Assembly (NCBI RefSeq): GCF_001830325.1 | Contig: NZ_MHZG01000002.1 | Location: 124,001-188,000, forward strand | Length of the DNA: 64,000 bases | Reading direction: 5' to 3' | DNA from: Polynucleobacter sp. GWA2_45_21 | GTDB taxonomy: Bacteria; Pseudomonadota; Gammaproteobacteria; Burkholderiales; Burkholderiaceae | In this document: one piece after another, positions 27,239-35,793 of the stretch | Layout of the letters: each line of letters begins with the position of its first letter | Numbering within the stretch: position 1 is the first letter of the stretch | Position numbers and translations under genes: made by a program | The notes under the pieces: model-generated | Told to the model about the DNA's origin: nothing | Seen by the model: the letters and a program-made list of their open reading frames with translations, nothing else | The model's database searches: none

Positions 27239-29650
27239 ATGACTTTAAGCATGACAGCCTCCAAACTCTTCACTCTACGAACCTATTTACTCCGAATAAT
27301 TGGGGGCTTTTTTGTACTCACCTTTTTATTCTGGGGCGCGTGTCATCTTTGGGTGCCGAGTGCCATTAAGAATGCTGTGCAGGGTTATGGCAAAAAGATT
27401 GGTTATGAAATTGGCTATCAAGATCTCAGCATTTCTCCTTTGCGACTACGCATCGAAATTGATGGCTTGCAATTAGTGAATAAGCAACAAGGGCAATTGC
27501 TTGACTTAAAGAAATCGGTAGTAATGCTGAAGTGGTCTCACCTCATTATTGGGGAATTGGGATTCGATGAGATTCTGTTGGATGGGCCCAGCATTAAGCT
27601 CGAAAAGACGGCCTCTAAAGGTGTGGGGTCATGGAATTGGCAGGAGTTGATAGCTGCAATTACGCGCAATTTACCTCCCGTGGATTCAACTGCGCCTAAG
27701 AAGGACATCAAAATTTCAGTTGATGAATTCAAGGTCTCAAATGGTTCTTTTGAGGTATTTGATCCTCATACCAATTTGCAAGAGCGATTTAAGTCGCTTT
27801 CTATCGAGCTGCGTGATATTGCGAACTACGATCAGCAGGGCGATGTCAATGGTGTGCGTGGCCAGTATGGTCTCAATCTAGGTGCACTGAGTTTTACTTT
27901 GCCAGGTTTGAATAAAAAGATTGCCCTTAAACATGTGGCTATAAAGGGTTCGTTAGATAATCCAGCGCCTGATGAGCTGGGTGCTCAGATTGACCTCGAG
28001 ATTGATGATGGACGCATCGGCTCTCATTGGAATTTCAAAGTAGATAAGTCGATTGCGGGCCGAGTTCAAATCAACAATGTTTCAATTGCGCCTTTTGTTA
28101 CATTACTTCCGGTCAATAAAGAGCTATTGACTCAGGGCGGGGCTATTCAGTCTGTTATGGATGTCAGTCTGAAAGATGATGCGCTTGCTATCTCAGGAGA
28201 TTTGCATTTGCTGGGCTTGGATTTGCTTGAGCAAGGACAAAAGCAATCACTCATGAAATGGAAATCTGGCGATGTGAGTCGATTTGTTTATCAGAGTACA
28301 AAGGGCTCTGGTGCAAGTCTGAGTATTGAGGAATTATCGGTTTCTCAACCAGCGCTCCAGTTTGAAATTGATGAAAAGGGCTTCTCTAATTTCAGGCGTT
28401 TATTTTCGAAGCAGGAGAGTGATCTGAAACTTGATCCACCCGTTGTGGAGGCAAAAGAAAAACAGTCATTTGCCTTGGAAATCAAATCATTGCGCTTGCG
28501 TGATGGCGAGGTACAGTTTTCTGACTTGGCTATGAGGCCCAATTTCAAGGTCAATCTTAGAAAATTTAATGCTAGGTTTGCAAATGTCAATAATCTCCCG
28601 GGCCATTCATCAACTATGACCTTAGACGGCATGTTGGCTGAATCTGGATCGATTCGGGGTAAGGGTCAAATTTCATTTGATGATCCACGCCGTAATAACG
28701 ATGTGACGCTGAACTTCAAAAATGTTCCACTCAACGCCTTTAATCCAGCAGTTATGACCTTTGCTGGATACCAAATTGCAAGCGGTCGGATCAATTTGAA
28801 TTTGCATTACAGCGCCAAGGATGGAGATCTAAAGGGAAGCAATCAAATCATCATTAAGAAGATTGAGCTTGGCGAAGAGGTGGCTGATTTTCAGGGTAAA
28901 AAATTGCCGCTGGGTTTAGCAATTGCATTGTTAGAAGATTCTGACGATACGATTGATGTCACTATCAATATTGCTGGCAATGTAGACTCACCTGAGTTCA
29001 GTGCAAGCGGTCTAGTGTGGCAGGCAATCAGCAATGTGTTGACTAACGTCGCCACTGCACCATTTAGAGCTTTGGGTGCGCTCCTAGGAATGGGTGCTAG
29101 CGATGGTGTGAATGCGGTCTTGGGCGAGGCTGTGTACTTGCCGCCAGATCAGGATCGCTTACAAAAATTTGGCGACTTTTTGGTGAAGAAGCCCCATGCC
29201 ACATTAGAGCTCGTAGGCACCTATGACCCCAATGCAGACAAATCTGCTTTAGCACGGGCCACCGCAGATTTGGCTATTCTGAACGCGGCTGGAATCAATA
29301 TCTCTCCGAATGATCCCATTCCCACGCCTGATTTCTCGGATACCAAGGTCCAGGCTGGCTTGAAGTCAGCCTACGCTCAATCCGTTGGCCGAATCAAATT
29401 GGGCCAACGTTTAATTACCCTGCCGGATGGATCGGAACGCAATGAACAATTACACGCAGAGCTGATTGCCAGCATTCCTGTGACAGAGGAAGATTTGAAG
29501 AGTCTAGCTAAAAATCGGGCCAAGTTAGCACAAAGCTTGATGGTGAAAAGTAACCCAGGGCTAAATGATCGGATTAGTTTGGGTGAGGTCAAAACCGTTA
29601 GCGCGGCCAAGGAGGGCGTTCCCCTCGAAGTTGAAGTCAGAATCAAGTAG
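27239..29650 (+). CDS. DUF748 (AsmA-like) domain-containing protein
   Basis: 803 residues. An N-terminal membrane anchor (RIIGGFFVLTFLFWGACHLWVPSAI) leads into long repetitive beta-strand segments such as VDEFKVSNGSFEVFDPHTN, IKSLRLRDGEVQFSDLAMRPNF and VPLNAFNPAVMTFAGYQIASGRINLNLHYSAKDG, characteristic of DUF748/AsmA-like proteins. The family is thought to span the periplasm and affect outer-membrane lipid or envelope integrity. ATG 27251 is an alternative start. A small lipoprotein gene follows after nine bases. Confidence 0.88.
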   Translation: MTLSMTASKLFTLRTYLLRIIGGFFVLTFLFWGACHLWVPSAIKNAVQGYGKKIGYEIGYQDLSISPLRLRIEIDGLQLVNKQQGQLLDLKKSVVMLKWSHLIIGELGFDEILLDGPSIKLEKTASKGVGSWNWQELIAAITRNLPPVDSTAPKKDIKISVDEFKVSNGSFEVFDPHTNLQERFKSLSIELRDIANYDQQGDVNGVRGQYGLNLGALSFTLPGLNKKIALKHVAIKGSLDNPAPDELGAQIDLEIDDGRIGSHWNFKVDKSIAGRVQINNVSIAPFVTLLPVNKELLTQGGAIQSVMDVSLKDDALAISGDLHLLGLDLLEQGQKQSLMKWKSGDVSRFVYQSTKGSGASLSIEELSVSQPALQFEIDEKGFSNFRRLFSKQESDLKLDPPVVEAKEKQSFALEIKSLRLRDGEVQFSDLAMRPNFKVNLRKFNARFANVNNLPGHSSTMTLDGMLAESGSIRGKGQISFDDPRRNNDVTLNFKNVPLNAFNPAVMTFAGYQIASGRINLNLHYSAKDGDLKGSNQIIIKKIELGEEVADFQGKKLPLGLAIALLEDSDDTIDVTINIAGNVDSPEFSASGLVWQAISNVLTNVATAPFRALGALLGMGASDGVNAVLGEAVYLPPDQDRLQKFGDFLVKKPHATLELVGTYDPNADKSALARATADLAILNAAGINISPNDPIPTPDFSDTKVQAGLKSAYAQSVGRIKLGQRLITLPDGSERNEQLHAELIASIPVTEEDLKSLAKNRAKLAQSLMVKSNPGLNDRISLGEVKTVSAAKEGVPLEVEVRIK

Positions 29651-29659
29651 ACTTGAGGT

Positions 29660-29884
29660 ATGAATTTACCTACATTGCGCCCCTTAGTCATTCTTGCCTC
29701 TTTTGCTGCCATTACCCTGGCTGGATGTGGCTCCATTGAGTCAGCAGCCCAAGATGACTGCACTTCGATTGGCTGGCAAATTGGTAGCAAGGGATACAAC
29801 GAGTGCTTTAAGGCGCGCGTTTATGAGCGCAAGTTGGACTACTCACTCCCACCTGGCGACCAGCCGTCCCCATCAGTTATTTAA
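29660..29884 (+). CDS. Small lipoprotein of unknown function
   Basis: 74 residues. Signal sequence with lipobox ITLAGC (cysteine at residue 23), then GSIESAAQDDCTSIGWQIGSKGYNECFKARVYERKLDY, containing two further cysteines that could form a disulfide. It probably anchors in the outer membrane. It lies nine bases after the DUF748 gene and is likely co-transcribed with it. Confidence 0.8.
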   Translation: MNLPTLRPLVILASFAAITLAGCGSIESAAQDDCTSIGWQIGSKGYNECFKARVYERKLDYSLPPGDQPSPSVI

Positions 29885-29945
29885 CCTAGGGTTTACCCTG
29901 AATATATTCACTTGAGCTCCGTCAAGGACTTGAGTGTAGAAATAA

Positions 29946-29969
29946 CCCAAAATCATTCGTGATTTTGGG
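29946..29969 (+). terminator. UUCG-capped hairpin between lipoprotein and fds genes
   Basis: CCCAAAATCA and TGATTTTGGG are perfect 10-base arms around a TTCG tetraloop. What follows is GATTTCC rather than a T-run, so termination would be weak. It lies 61 bases after the lipoprotein stop and 115 before the formate dehydrogenase start; a leader element is equally possible. Confidence 0.5.
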
Positions 29970-30084
29970 GATTTCCTATATATAGCGCGGCAAATCATTG
30001 TTCGTTATTTCAGGCGTTCTCAAGCCAGGCTTTGTGCACATAAAACAGCATCATTATTGCGATAAGAAATTAGAGACTAAAACT

Positions 30085-31887
30085 ATGAATCACCCAAAAC
30101 CCTCTGGAGAGATCCAGGCTGTTGCTGTCGCAACTGCGGATGACTTAAGGGAAACCATTCGTCGCAAGAGCAAGCTCAAAGGCCGTCAAGCAGATGACAC
30201 CTCTTTAGCCGAGGTTCGCCAGTTGATTGGTGATGCGCCTCATCGCCGTGATTTATTAATAGAAAATTTACATAAGCTCAATGATGAATACCGTGCTTTG
30301 CATGACCGTCATTTAGTTGCCCTCGCAAAAGAAATGAATTTGCCGATGGCTGAAGTTTACGAAGTTGCCACTTTCTATCATCACTTTGAAGTGGTACGTG
30401 GCAATGATCCTGTTGCCGACATCACGGTGCGTGTGTGTGATGGCATTGCATGTGAATTAGCTGGTGCACAAAACCTATTGGCAAAGTTACCAACAATTTT
30501 AGGTAATCCTAAAGTCAAAGTAGTTGCAGCCCCATGCGTAGGCCGTTGTGAGCAAGCGCCTGTAGCGGTAGTGCACCAGTACCCAGTATTGTTTGCTACC
30601 GCCGACAAAGTGAGTGCTGCCGTCAAAAATAATCTGACGACCCAACCAATGGCCAAGGACAGTGCCAATTTTGATCCAGCAGCTTTGGCCGAAAAAGGTG
30701 TATCTCCTCAAGGTGAAAATCAGGCAGTCTCTCCAGACTATGTTGGTTATGAGTCTTATCGCGCACAAGGTGGATATGCTTTAGCCAAAGAAATTATTGA
30801 TGGCAAAAAAGATGCTGAGAGCATCATTAAGGCCATGGAAAATTCTGGTCTTCGTGGTCTTGGTGGTGCAGGTTTCCCGGCGGGGCGTAAGTGGCGGATT
30901 GTGAAGGATCAAGCTGCGCCTAAGTTGATGGCGGTAAATATTGATGAAGGTGAGCCAGGTACATTTAAAGACCGTACTTATTTAGAGCGTGACCCACATC
31001 GTTTCTTGGAAGGTTTACTGATTGCAGCCAATGTAGTGGGTATTGATGCTTGCTATATTTATTTGCGTGATGAGTATCACGGTTGCCGTGAATTACTCGA
31101 AGCCGAGTTGTCTAAGCTCAAGGCTAACCCCCCATTTAAGTTGCCATTGATCGAGTTGCGTCGTGGTGCCGGTGCTTACATTTGCGGTGAAGAATCCGCC
31201 ATGATTGAAAGCATCGAAGGTAAGCGTGGCGAACCTCGTATGCGTCCTCCATACATTGCTCAAGTGGGACTATTTGGTCGTCCAACACTGGAGCACAACT
31301 TTGAAACTCTCTACTGGGTGCGTGACATTGTTCAGCGTGGCCCAGAGTGGTTTAGCTCTTTTGGTCGCCATGATCGCAAAGGCTTGCGTAGCTATAGCGT
31401 CAGCGGCCGAGTCAAGAACCCTGGCGTGAAGCTTGCTCCTGCTGGCATCACGATTCAGGAATTGATTGATGAGTACTGTGGTGGCATGCAGGATGGTCAT
31501 CAGTTCTACGGTTACTTGCCAGGCGGCGCTTCTGGTGGCATCTTGCCAGCAACCATGAACGACATCCCGCTTGACTTTGATACCTTGCAGCCCTACGGAT
31601 GCTTTATTGGTTCAGCTGCAGTCATGGTCTTTGGGGATAAAGACAAAGCACGTGATATGGCGCTCAACGTCATGCACTTCTTTGAGCATGAGAGTTGTGG
31701 TCAGTGCACGCCATGTCGTGTGGGTACGAGTAAGGCTGCCAAGCTCATGCAGTCCAAGTCTTGGGATAAAGAAACTTTAGAAGACTTAGTAGCTGTGATG
31801 GTTGATGCCTCCATCTGCGGTCTAGGCCAAGCTGCACCCAATCCAATTCGCTGTATTGCTAAATATTTCCCGCAAGAAGTTGCTTAA
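30085..31887 (+). CDS. fdsB: NAD-dependent formate dehydrogenase, fused FdsG-FdsB (NuoE-NuoF-like) subunit
   Basis: 600 residues from ATG 30085; an upstream frame to 29998 lacks homology. The N-terminal NuoE/FdsG part has the helical segment EVYEVATFYHHFEVV and a thioredoxin-like [2Fe-2S] site (VCDGIACELAGAQN, APCVGRCEQAP). After a linker near residue 210 comes the NuoF/FdsB part: GLRGLGGAGFPAGRKW and GEPGTFKDRTYLERDPHR (NAD and FMN), GAGAYICGEESAMIESIEGKRGEPRMRPP, then the [4Fe-4S] motif ESCGQCTPCRVGT. It passes electrons from FdsA to NAD. In Rhodobacter and Cupriavidus these are two proteins, FdsG and FdsB. Confidence 0.93.
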   Translation: MNHPKPSGEIQAVAVATADDLRETIRRKSKLKGRQADDTSLAEVRQLIGDAPHRRDLLIENLHKLNDEYRALHDRHLVALAKEMNLPMAEVYEVATFYHHFEVVRGNDPVADITVRVCDGIACELAGAQNLLAKLPTILGNPKVKVVAAPCVGRCEQAPVAVVHQYPVLFATADKVSAAVKNNLTTQPMAKDSANFDPAALAEKGVSPQGENQAVSPDYVGYESYRAQGGYALAKEIIDGKKDAESIIKAMENSGLRGLGGAGFPAGRKWRIVKDQAAPKLMAVNIDEGEPGTFKDRTYLERDPHRFLEGLLIAANVVGIDACYIYLRDEYHGCRELLEAELSKLKANPPFKLPLIELRRGAGAYICGEESAMIESIEGKRGEPRMRPPYIAQVGLFGRPTLEHNFETLYWVRDIVQRGPEWFSSFGRHDRKGLRSYSVSGRVKNPGVKLAPAGITIQELIDEYCGGMQDGHQFYGYLPGGASGGILPATMNDIPLDFDTLQPYGCFIGSAAVMVFGDKDKARDMALNVMHFFEHESCGQCTPCRVGTSKAAKLMQSKSWDKETLEDLVAVMVDASICGLGQAAPNPIRCIAKYFPQEVA

Positions 31888-31923
31888 TCAGCGACAAATC
31901 ACCAAGGGAAAAACGAGACAAAT

Positions 31924-34818
31924 ATGAACGCACCAGTAAATCCTAAAGAGCTTGAGTTGCAAACCGTAGAGTTCAAGCTAGATGGTCAAACCATCATTTC
32001 TTACGAAGGTGAGACCATTCTCAAGGCGGCTAAACGCCATGGTATTGATATTCCGCATCTGTGCTTCAAAGATGGCTATCGTCCTGACGGTAACTGCCGC
32101 GCCTGTGTTGTGGAGATTAATGGTGAGCGTACCTTAGCGCCAAGTTGCTGCCGAAGCGCCACTCCAGGAATGGATGTCAAAGCTAATAGCGAGCGTGCAT
32201 TGAAGAGTCAAAAGCTCGTGTTGGAGATGCTCTTATCCGATATGCCAGATGAAGGATTTAAGTGGGTTGGCGATAGTAAGGAAGAGGAGCAAAAAAACCA
32301 ACACGGTGAGCTCAGTACTTGGGCTGCTCGTATGGATGTTACGGTACGCCCTGAGCTCAAGGCATTGCGCCGTGAAAAAGTCAGCAATGACGTATCTCAC
32401 CCAGCAATGGCGGTGAACTTAGATGCGTGTATTCAATGTAACCGATGTGTGCGCGCTTGCCGTGAAGAGCAGGTGAATGATGTGATCGGCTACGCAATGC
32501 GTGGCGCGCATAGTGAGATCGTATTTGATCTGAATGATCCAATGGGCGATAGTACTTGCGTTGCTTGTGGAGAGTGTGTGCAGGCTTGTCCAACAGGCGC
32601 ATTAATGCCTAAGGGTTTGATTGGTTCGCAAACAGTAGATCGTAAAGTGGATTCAGTATGTCCTTTCTGCGGCGTTGGCTGTCAAATTACCTATAACGTT
32701 AAAGATGAAAAAATTGTGAGCGTTGAAGGTCGTGATGGCCCAGCTAACCACAATCGTCTTTGCGTTAAAGGTCGCTTTGGTATGGACTATATCCATAACC
32801 CACAGCGCTTAACTAAGCCGCTGATTCGTAAGGCTGGGGTTGCTAAAGACGAAGCCTTACTCGAAGGCAATCAGGATTGGTCCAACATCTTCCGTGAAGC
32901 AACTTGGGAAGAGGCCTTGGAAGTTGCCGGTGGCGGCCTCAAGAAACTTAAAGATCAATACGGCAATAAGGTATTAGCTGGCTTTGGCTCTGCTAAAGGC
33001 AGCAATGAAGAAGCGTATTTGTTCCAGAAGCTGGTGCGTACTGGCTTTGGTAGTAATAACGTAGACCATTGCACGCGTCTGTGCCATGCATCTTCTGTGG
33101 CTGCGCTATTAGAAGGTGTTGGTTCTGGTGCGGTAAGTAATCAAGTGAACGATGTAGAGCACTCTAGCTTGATCTTGTTGATTGGATCAAATCCAACCGC
33201 AAATCACCCGGTAGCTGCTACTTGGTTCAAGAACGCCGCTAAGCGTGGTGCGAAGATTGTGTTGTGCGATCCGCGTAAGACGGATATTGCTAAGCATGCT
33301 TGGCGCACAATGCAATTCAAGCCAGATACTGACGTTGCCATGCTCAATGCCATGATATATACGGTCATTGAAGAAGGCCTTGCTGATAAAGAATTTATTG
33401 CCAATCGTGCGAATAACTTTGAAGCTCTTAAAGAAAATATCAAGGGCTATAGTCCAGAAGCAATGGCACCAATCTGCGGTATTCCGGCAGAGACCTTGCG
33501 TGAAGTAGCACGCGAGTTTGCTACTACGAAGTCAGCAATGATTTTGTGGGGCATGGGTGTAAGTCAACACGTTCATGGAACTGATAATGCCCGTTGCTTA
33601 ATTGCCTTGGTTAGTATCACTGGTCAAATTGGTAAGCCAGGTTCTGGTTTACATCCATTGCGTGGTCAGAACAATGTTCAGGGCGCCAGTGATGCCGGCT
33701 TGATTCCGATGATGTTCCCGAACTACCAGCGCGTAGATAACCCAGAAGCGCATGCTTGGTTTGAGAAGTTCTGGGATACGCCATTAGATAAGAAGCCGGG
33801 TTACACCGTTGTAGAGATCATGCATAAGATCACTGCTCCAGATAGTGACCCCGATAAGATTCGCGGGATGTATGTTGAGGGTGAGAACCCTGCAATGAGT
33901 GATCCTGATTTGAATCATGCTCGCCATGCTTTAGCTTCATTAGATCTCTTAGTTGTACAGGACATCTTCATGACTGAGACAGCATTGCTAGCAGACGTAG
34001 TATTGCCTGCAAGCGCATGGCCAGAGAAGGTTGGCACTGCAAGCAATACCGACCGTATGGTGCAAATGGGTAAGAAGGCAATTAATCCACCTGGTGATGC
34101 GAAGCCTGATTTATGGATCATTCAAGAGATTGCTAAACGCATGGGTCTCAATTGGAATTACCAGGGCCCAGATGATGGTGTTGCAGAAGTCTATGATGAG
34201 ATGCGTCAAGCAATGCATGCAGCAATTAACGGTATTACTTGGGAACGCCTGGAAAAAGAATCTAGCGTAACTTACCCATGCTTATCTGCTGAAGATCCAG
34301 GTCGTCCGATTGTGTTTAATGACAAGTTTGATACCAAAGATGGCAGAGTGAAGTTAGTGCCAGCCGATATCATTCCTGCAAATGAGCGCCCAGATGCGGA
34401 GTATCCATTTGTGCTGATTACTGGTCGTCAGTTAGAGCATTGGCATACCGGCAGTATGACGCGCCGTGCAACCGTACTAGATGCGATTGAGCCTATGGCT
34501 ACCGTGTCCATGAATGGCGAAGATATGACTCAGCTAGGCGTTTCTGCTGGTGATGTCATTACCGTTCAGTCGCGCCGTGGTGAGGTAGGTATTCATGTGC
34601 GTAGGGATGACGGCACACCTCGTGGTGTGATCTTTATTCCATTTGCTTACTTTGAGGCAGCTGCCAATCTGATTACCAATCCTGCATTGGATCCATTTGG
34701 CAAGATTCCGGAGTTTAAGTACTGCGCAGTCAAACTTGCTAAAGGTGGTCAAGCTTCAGTGTTTATGGGATACGGCACGAATGATCCTAAGAGGCAAAAG
34801 GCTACATCGGTTTCGTAA
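31924..34818 (+). CDS. fdsA: Formate dehydrogenase alpha subunit, Mo-bisMGD
   Basis: 964 residues. In order: an N-terminal [2Fe-2S] ferredoxin domain (HLCFKDGYRPDGNCRACVVEI), two [4Fe-4S] motifs (CIQCNRCVRACREEQ, CVACGECVQACPTGA), the molybdopterin Fe4S4 domain (CPFCGVGCQITYNV, LCVKGRFGMDY), and the catalytic domain. The metal ligand is a cysteine, not selenocysteine: Cys387 in HCTRLCHASSVAALLEG, followed by the conserved histidine. The C-terminal MopB binding region includes LITGRQLEHWHTGSMTRRA. It oxidises formate to CO2 in the cytoplasm. It begins 36 bases after fdsB. Confidence 0.95.
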   Translation: MNAPVNPKELELQTVEFKLDGQTIISYEGETILKAAKRHGIDIPHLCFKDGYRPDGNCRACVVEINGERTLAPSCCRSATPGMDVKANSERALKSQKLVLEMLLSDMPDEGFKWVGDSKEEEQKNQHGELSTWAARMDVTVRPELKALRREKVSNDVSHPAMAVNLDACIQCNRCVRACREEQVNDVIGYAMRGAHSEIVFDLNDPMGDSTCVACGECVQACPTGALMPKGLIGSQTVDRKVDSVCPFCGVGCQITYNVKDEKIVSVEGRDGPANHNRLCVKGRFGMDYIHNPQRLTKPLIRKAGVAKDEALLEGNQDWSNIFREATWEEALEVAGGGLKKLKDQYGNKVLAGFGSAKGSNEEAYLFQKLVRTGFGSNNVDHCTRLCHASSVAALLEGVGSGAVSNQVNDVEHSSLILLIGSNPTANHPVAATWFKNAAKRGAKIVLCDPRKTDIAKHAWRTMQFKPDTDVAMLNAMIYTVIEEGLADKEFIANRANNFEALKENIKGYSPEAMAPICGIPAETLREVAREFATTKSAMILWGMGVSQHVHGTDNARCLIALVSITGQIGKPGSGLHPLRGQNNVQGASDAGLIPMMFPNYQRVDNPEAHAWFEKFWDTPLDKKPGYTVVEIMHKITAPDSDPDKIRGMYVEGENPAMSDPDLNHARHALASLDLLVVQDIFMTETALLADVVLPASAWPEKVGTASNTDRMVQMGKKAINPPGDAKPDLWIIQEIAKRMGLNWNYQGPDDGVAEVYDEMRQAMHAAINGITWERLEKESSVTYPCLSAEDPGRPIVFNDKFDTKDGRVKLVPADIIPANERPDAEYPFVLITGRQLEHWHTGSMTRRATVLDAIEPMATVSMNGEDMTQLGVSAGDVITVQSRRGEVGIHVRRDDGTPRGVIFIPFAYFEAAANLITNPALDPFGKIPEFKYCAVKLAKGGQASVFMGYGTNDPKRQKATSVS

Positions 34819-34836
34819 AAGATAGCGCTTCAACCA

Positions 34837-34869
34837 AACCCCATCTTTAAGGTGGGGGTTTTTATTTTT
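34837..34869 (+). terminator. Rho-independent terminator of fds operon
   Basis: AACCCCATC and GGTGGGGGTT form a stem with one bulge around TTTAA, followed by TTTATTTTTA. It closes the operon directly after fdsA. Confidence 0.82.
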
Positions 34870-34873
34870 AGGT

Positions 34874-34911
34874 TTGACCATCTGTAGAAGTGTAGATACA
34901 ATGTAGATACA
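34874..34911 (+). promoter_or_regulatory. Promoter and tandem operator of mazEF locus 2
   Basis: TTGACC (34874-34879) and TACAAT (34897-34902) are 17 bases apart. Two copies of TGTAGATACA, at 34891-34900 and 34902-34911, separated by one A, cover the -10. The relB promoter at 40197-40244 has the same layout with TGTAGCTACA. Confidence 0.8.
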
Positions 34912-34931
34912 TTTTAAAGAAGGGTGCATCC

Positions 34932-35174
34932 ATGCAAACCATTATTAAAAAGTGGGGCAATAGTCCCGCGTTGCGTCTAAATACTGCTGTCATGAAGTCT
35001 GCCCACTTGAATATTGATCAGCTTGTCTCGGTTAAGGTTCAGAGAGGTCGAATCGTTATTGAGCCGATTGTTCAGAAGGAATACCAGCTTGATGAATTGC
35101 TAGCTGGGATAACTGCGAAAAATCTTCATCATGAAAATGATTTTGGTGGGCCCGTAGGTGAAGAATTACTCTGA
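34932..35174 (+). CDS. mazE: MazE-family (AbrB-fold) antitoxin
   Basis: 80 residues. MQTIIKKWGNSPALRLNTAVMKSAHLNIDQLVSVKVQRGRIVIEPI is the MazE swapped-hairpin DNA-binding domain, and the acidic C-terminal segment (QLDELLAGITAKNLHHENDFGGPVGEELL) is a typical toxin-binding tail. A real ribosome site (AGAAGGG) precedes the ATG, unlike mazEF locus 1. The stop shares one base with the mazF start. Confidence 0.93.
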   Translation: MQTIIKKWGNSPALRLNTAVMKSAHLNIDQLVSVKVQRGRIVIEPIVQKEYQLDELLAGITAKNLHHENDFGGPVGEELL

Positions 35175-35515
35175 TGGCTAAGACTTATACTCCAAATGCG
35201 GGAGATATTGTTTGGTTAGAGTTTGATCCTCAATCTGGACACGAACAAGCCGGGCGACGTCCCGCAGTGGTTTTAACGCCAGAAGCGTATAACAAGAAAA
35301 CAAATTTGATGATTTGTTGCCCCTTGACTACGAAAATTAAGGGCTATCCATTTGAAGTTTTGGTGGAAATTGATGGCATTCAATCCGCGATTCTTTCTGA
35401 TCAAGTTAAGTCCTTGGATTGGAAAACTCGAAAAGCGAAATATAAGGGTGCAGTCAGTACTTTTGCCCTTGCTGAGGTGCGAAGTAAGGCTAAGGCACTT
35501 CTTTCAATAGTGTAA
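35174..35515 (+). CDS. mazF: MazF-family endoribonuclease toxin
   Basis: 113 residues, closely patterned on E. coli MazF: YTPNAGDIVWLEFDPQSGHEQAGRRPAVVLTPEAYN, ICCPLTTKIKGYPFEV, ILSDQVKSLDWKTRKAKY. The arginines and the S-D-Q-V-K-S-L-D-W stretch of the RNA-binding face are intact. It should cleave single-stranded mRNA at short motifs. A third small gene follows after two bases. Confidence 0.94.
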   Translation: MAKTYTPNAGDIVWLEFDPQSGHEQAGRRPAVVLTPEAYNKKTNLMICCPLTTKIKGYPFEVLVEIDGIQSAILSDQVKSLDWKTRKAKYKGAVSTFALAEVRSKAKALLSIV

Positions 35516-35517
35516 AT

Positions 35518-35745
35518 ATGTCGCAATTAGTTCATTTGAATTTAAGTGGGCATATGCTGGCACTGCTTCGCAAGGAAAGCAATATTCATGCTATTGATCA
35601 GCAAGTTAATTTTTGGGTAAGGCTAGGTAAGGCATGTATAGAAAATCCAGAATTGCCAACCACCTTTGTGGCTGAGTGTTTGACGTCTCTTAGTGAGGCG
35701 AAAAGTAAGGGATTTATACCTTTTATCCCTCGCGCGACTGATTAA
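35518..35745 (+). CDS. ParD-like small protein, third gene of mazEF operon
   Basis: 75 residues. SGHMLALLRKESNIHAIDQQVNFWVRLGKACIENPEL resembles the ParD_like family (PF11903), whose members read like short ribbon-helix-helix antitoxins with RSINAQAEFWMKIG. The match is by eye and only moderate. It starts two bases after the mazF stop, so it belongs to the same transcript. It may be a leftover antitoxin from another module or a modulator of MazEF. Confidence 0.65.
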   Translation: MSQLVHLNLSGHMLALLRKESNIHAIDQQVNFWVRLGKACIENPELPTTFVAECLTSLSEAKSKGFIPFIPRATD

Positions 35746-35793
35746 CGGGATAAAAATACCCAAATCATGATTGCCCTTTAGAATTAACCCTCC

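Noticed and set aside
29998..30084. N-terminal extension of the FdsG-FdsB fusion
   Set aside because: The 29 extra residues resemble nothing in the family, and ATG 30085 opens the recognisable sequence.
30381..30768. Antisense frames over the formate dehydrogenase fusion
   Set aside because: Shadows of a strongly supported coding region on the other strand.
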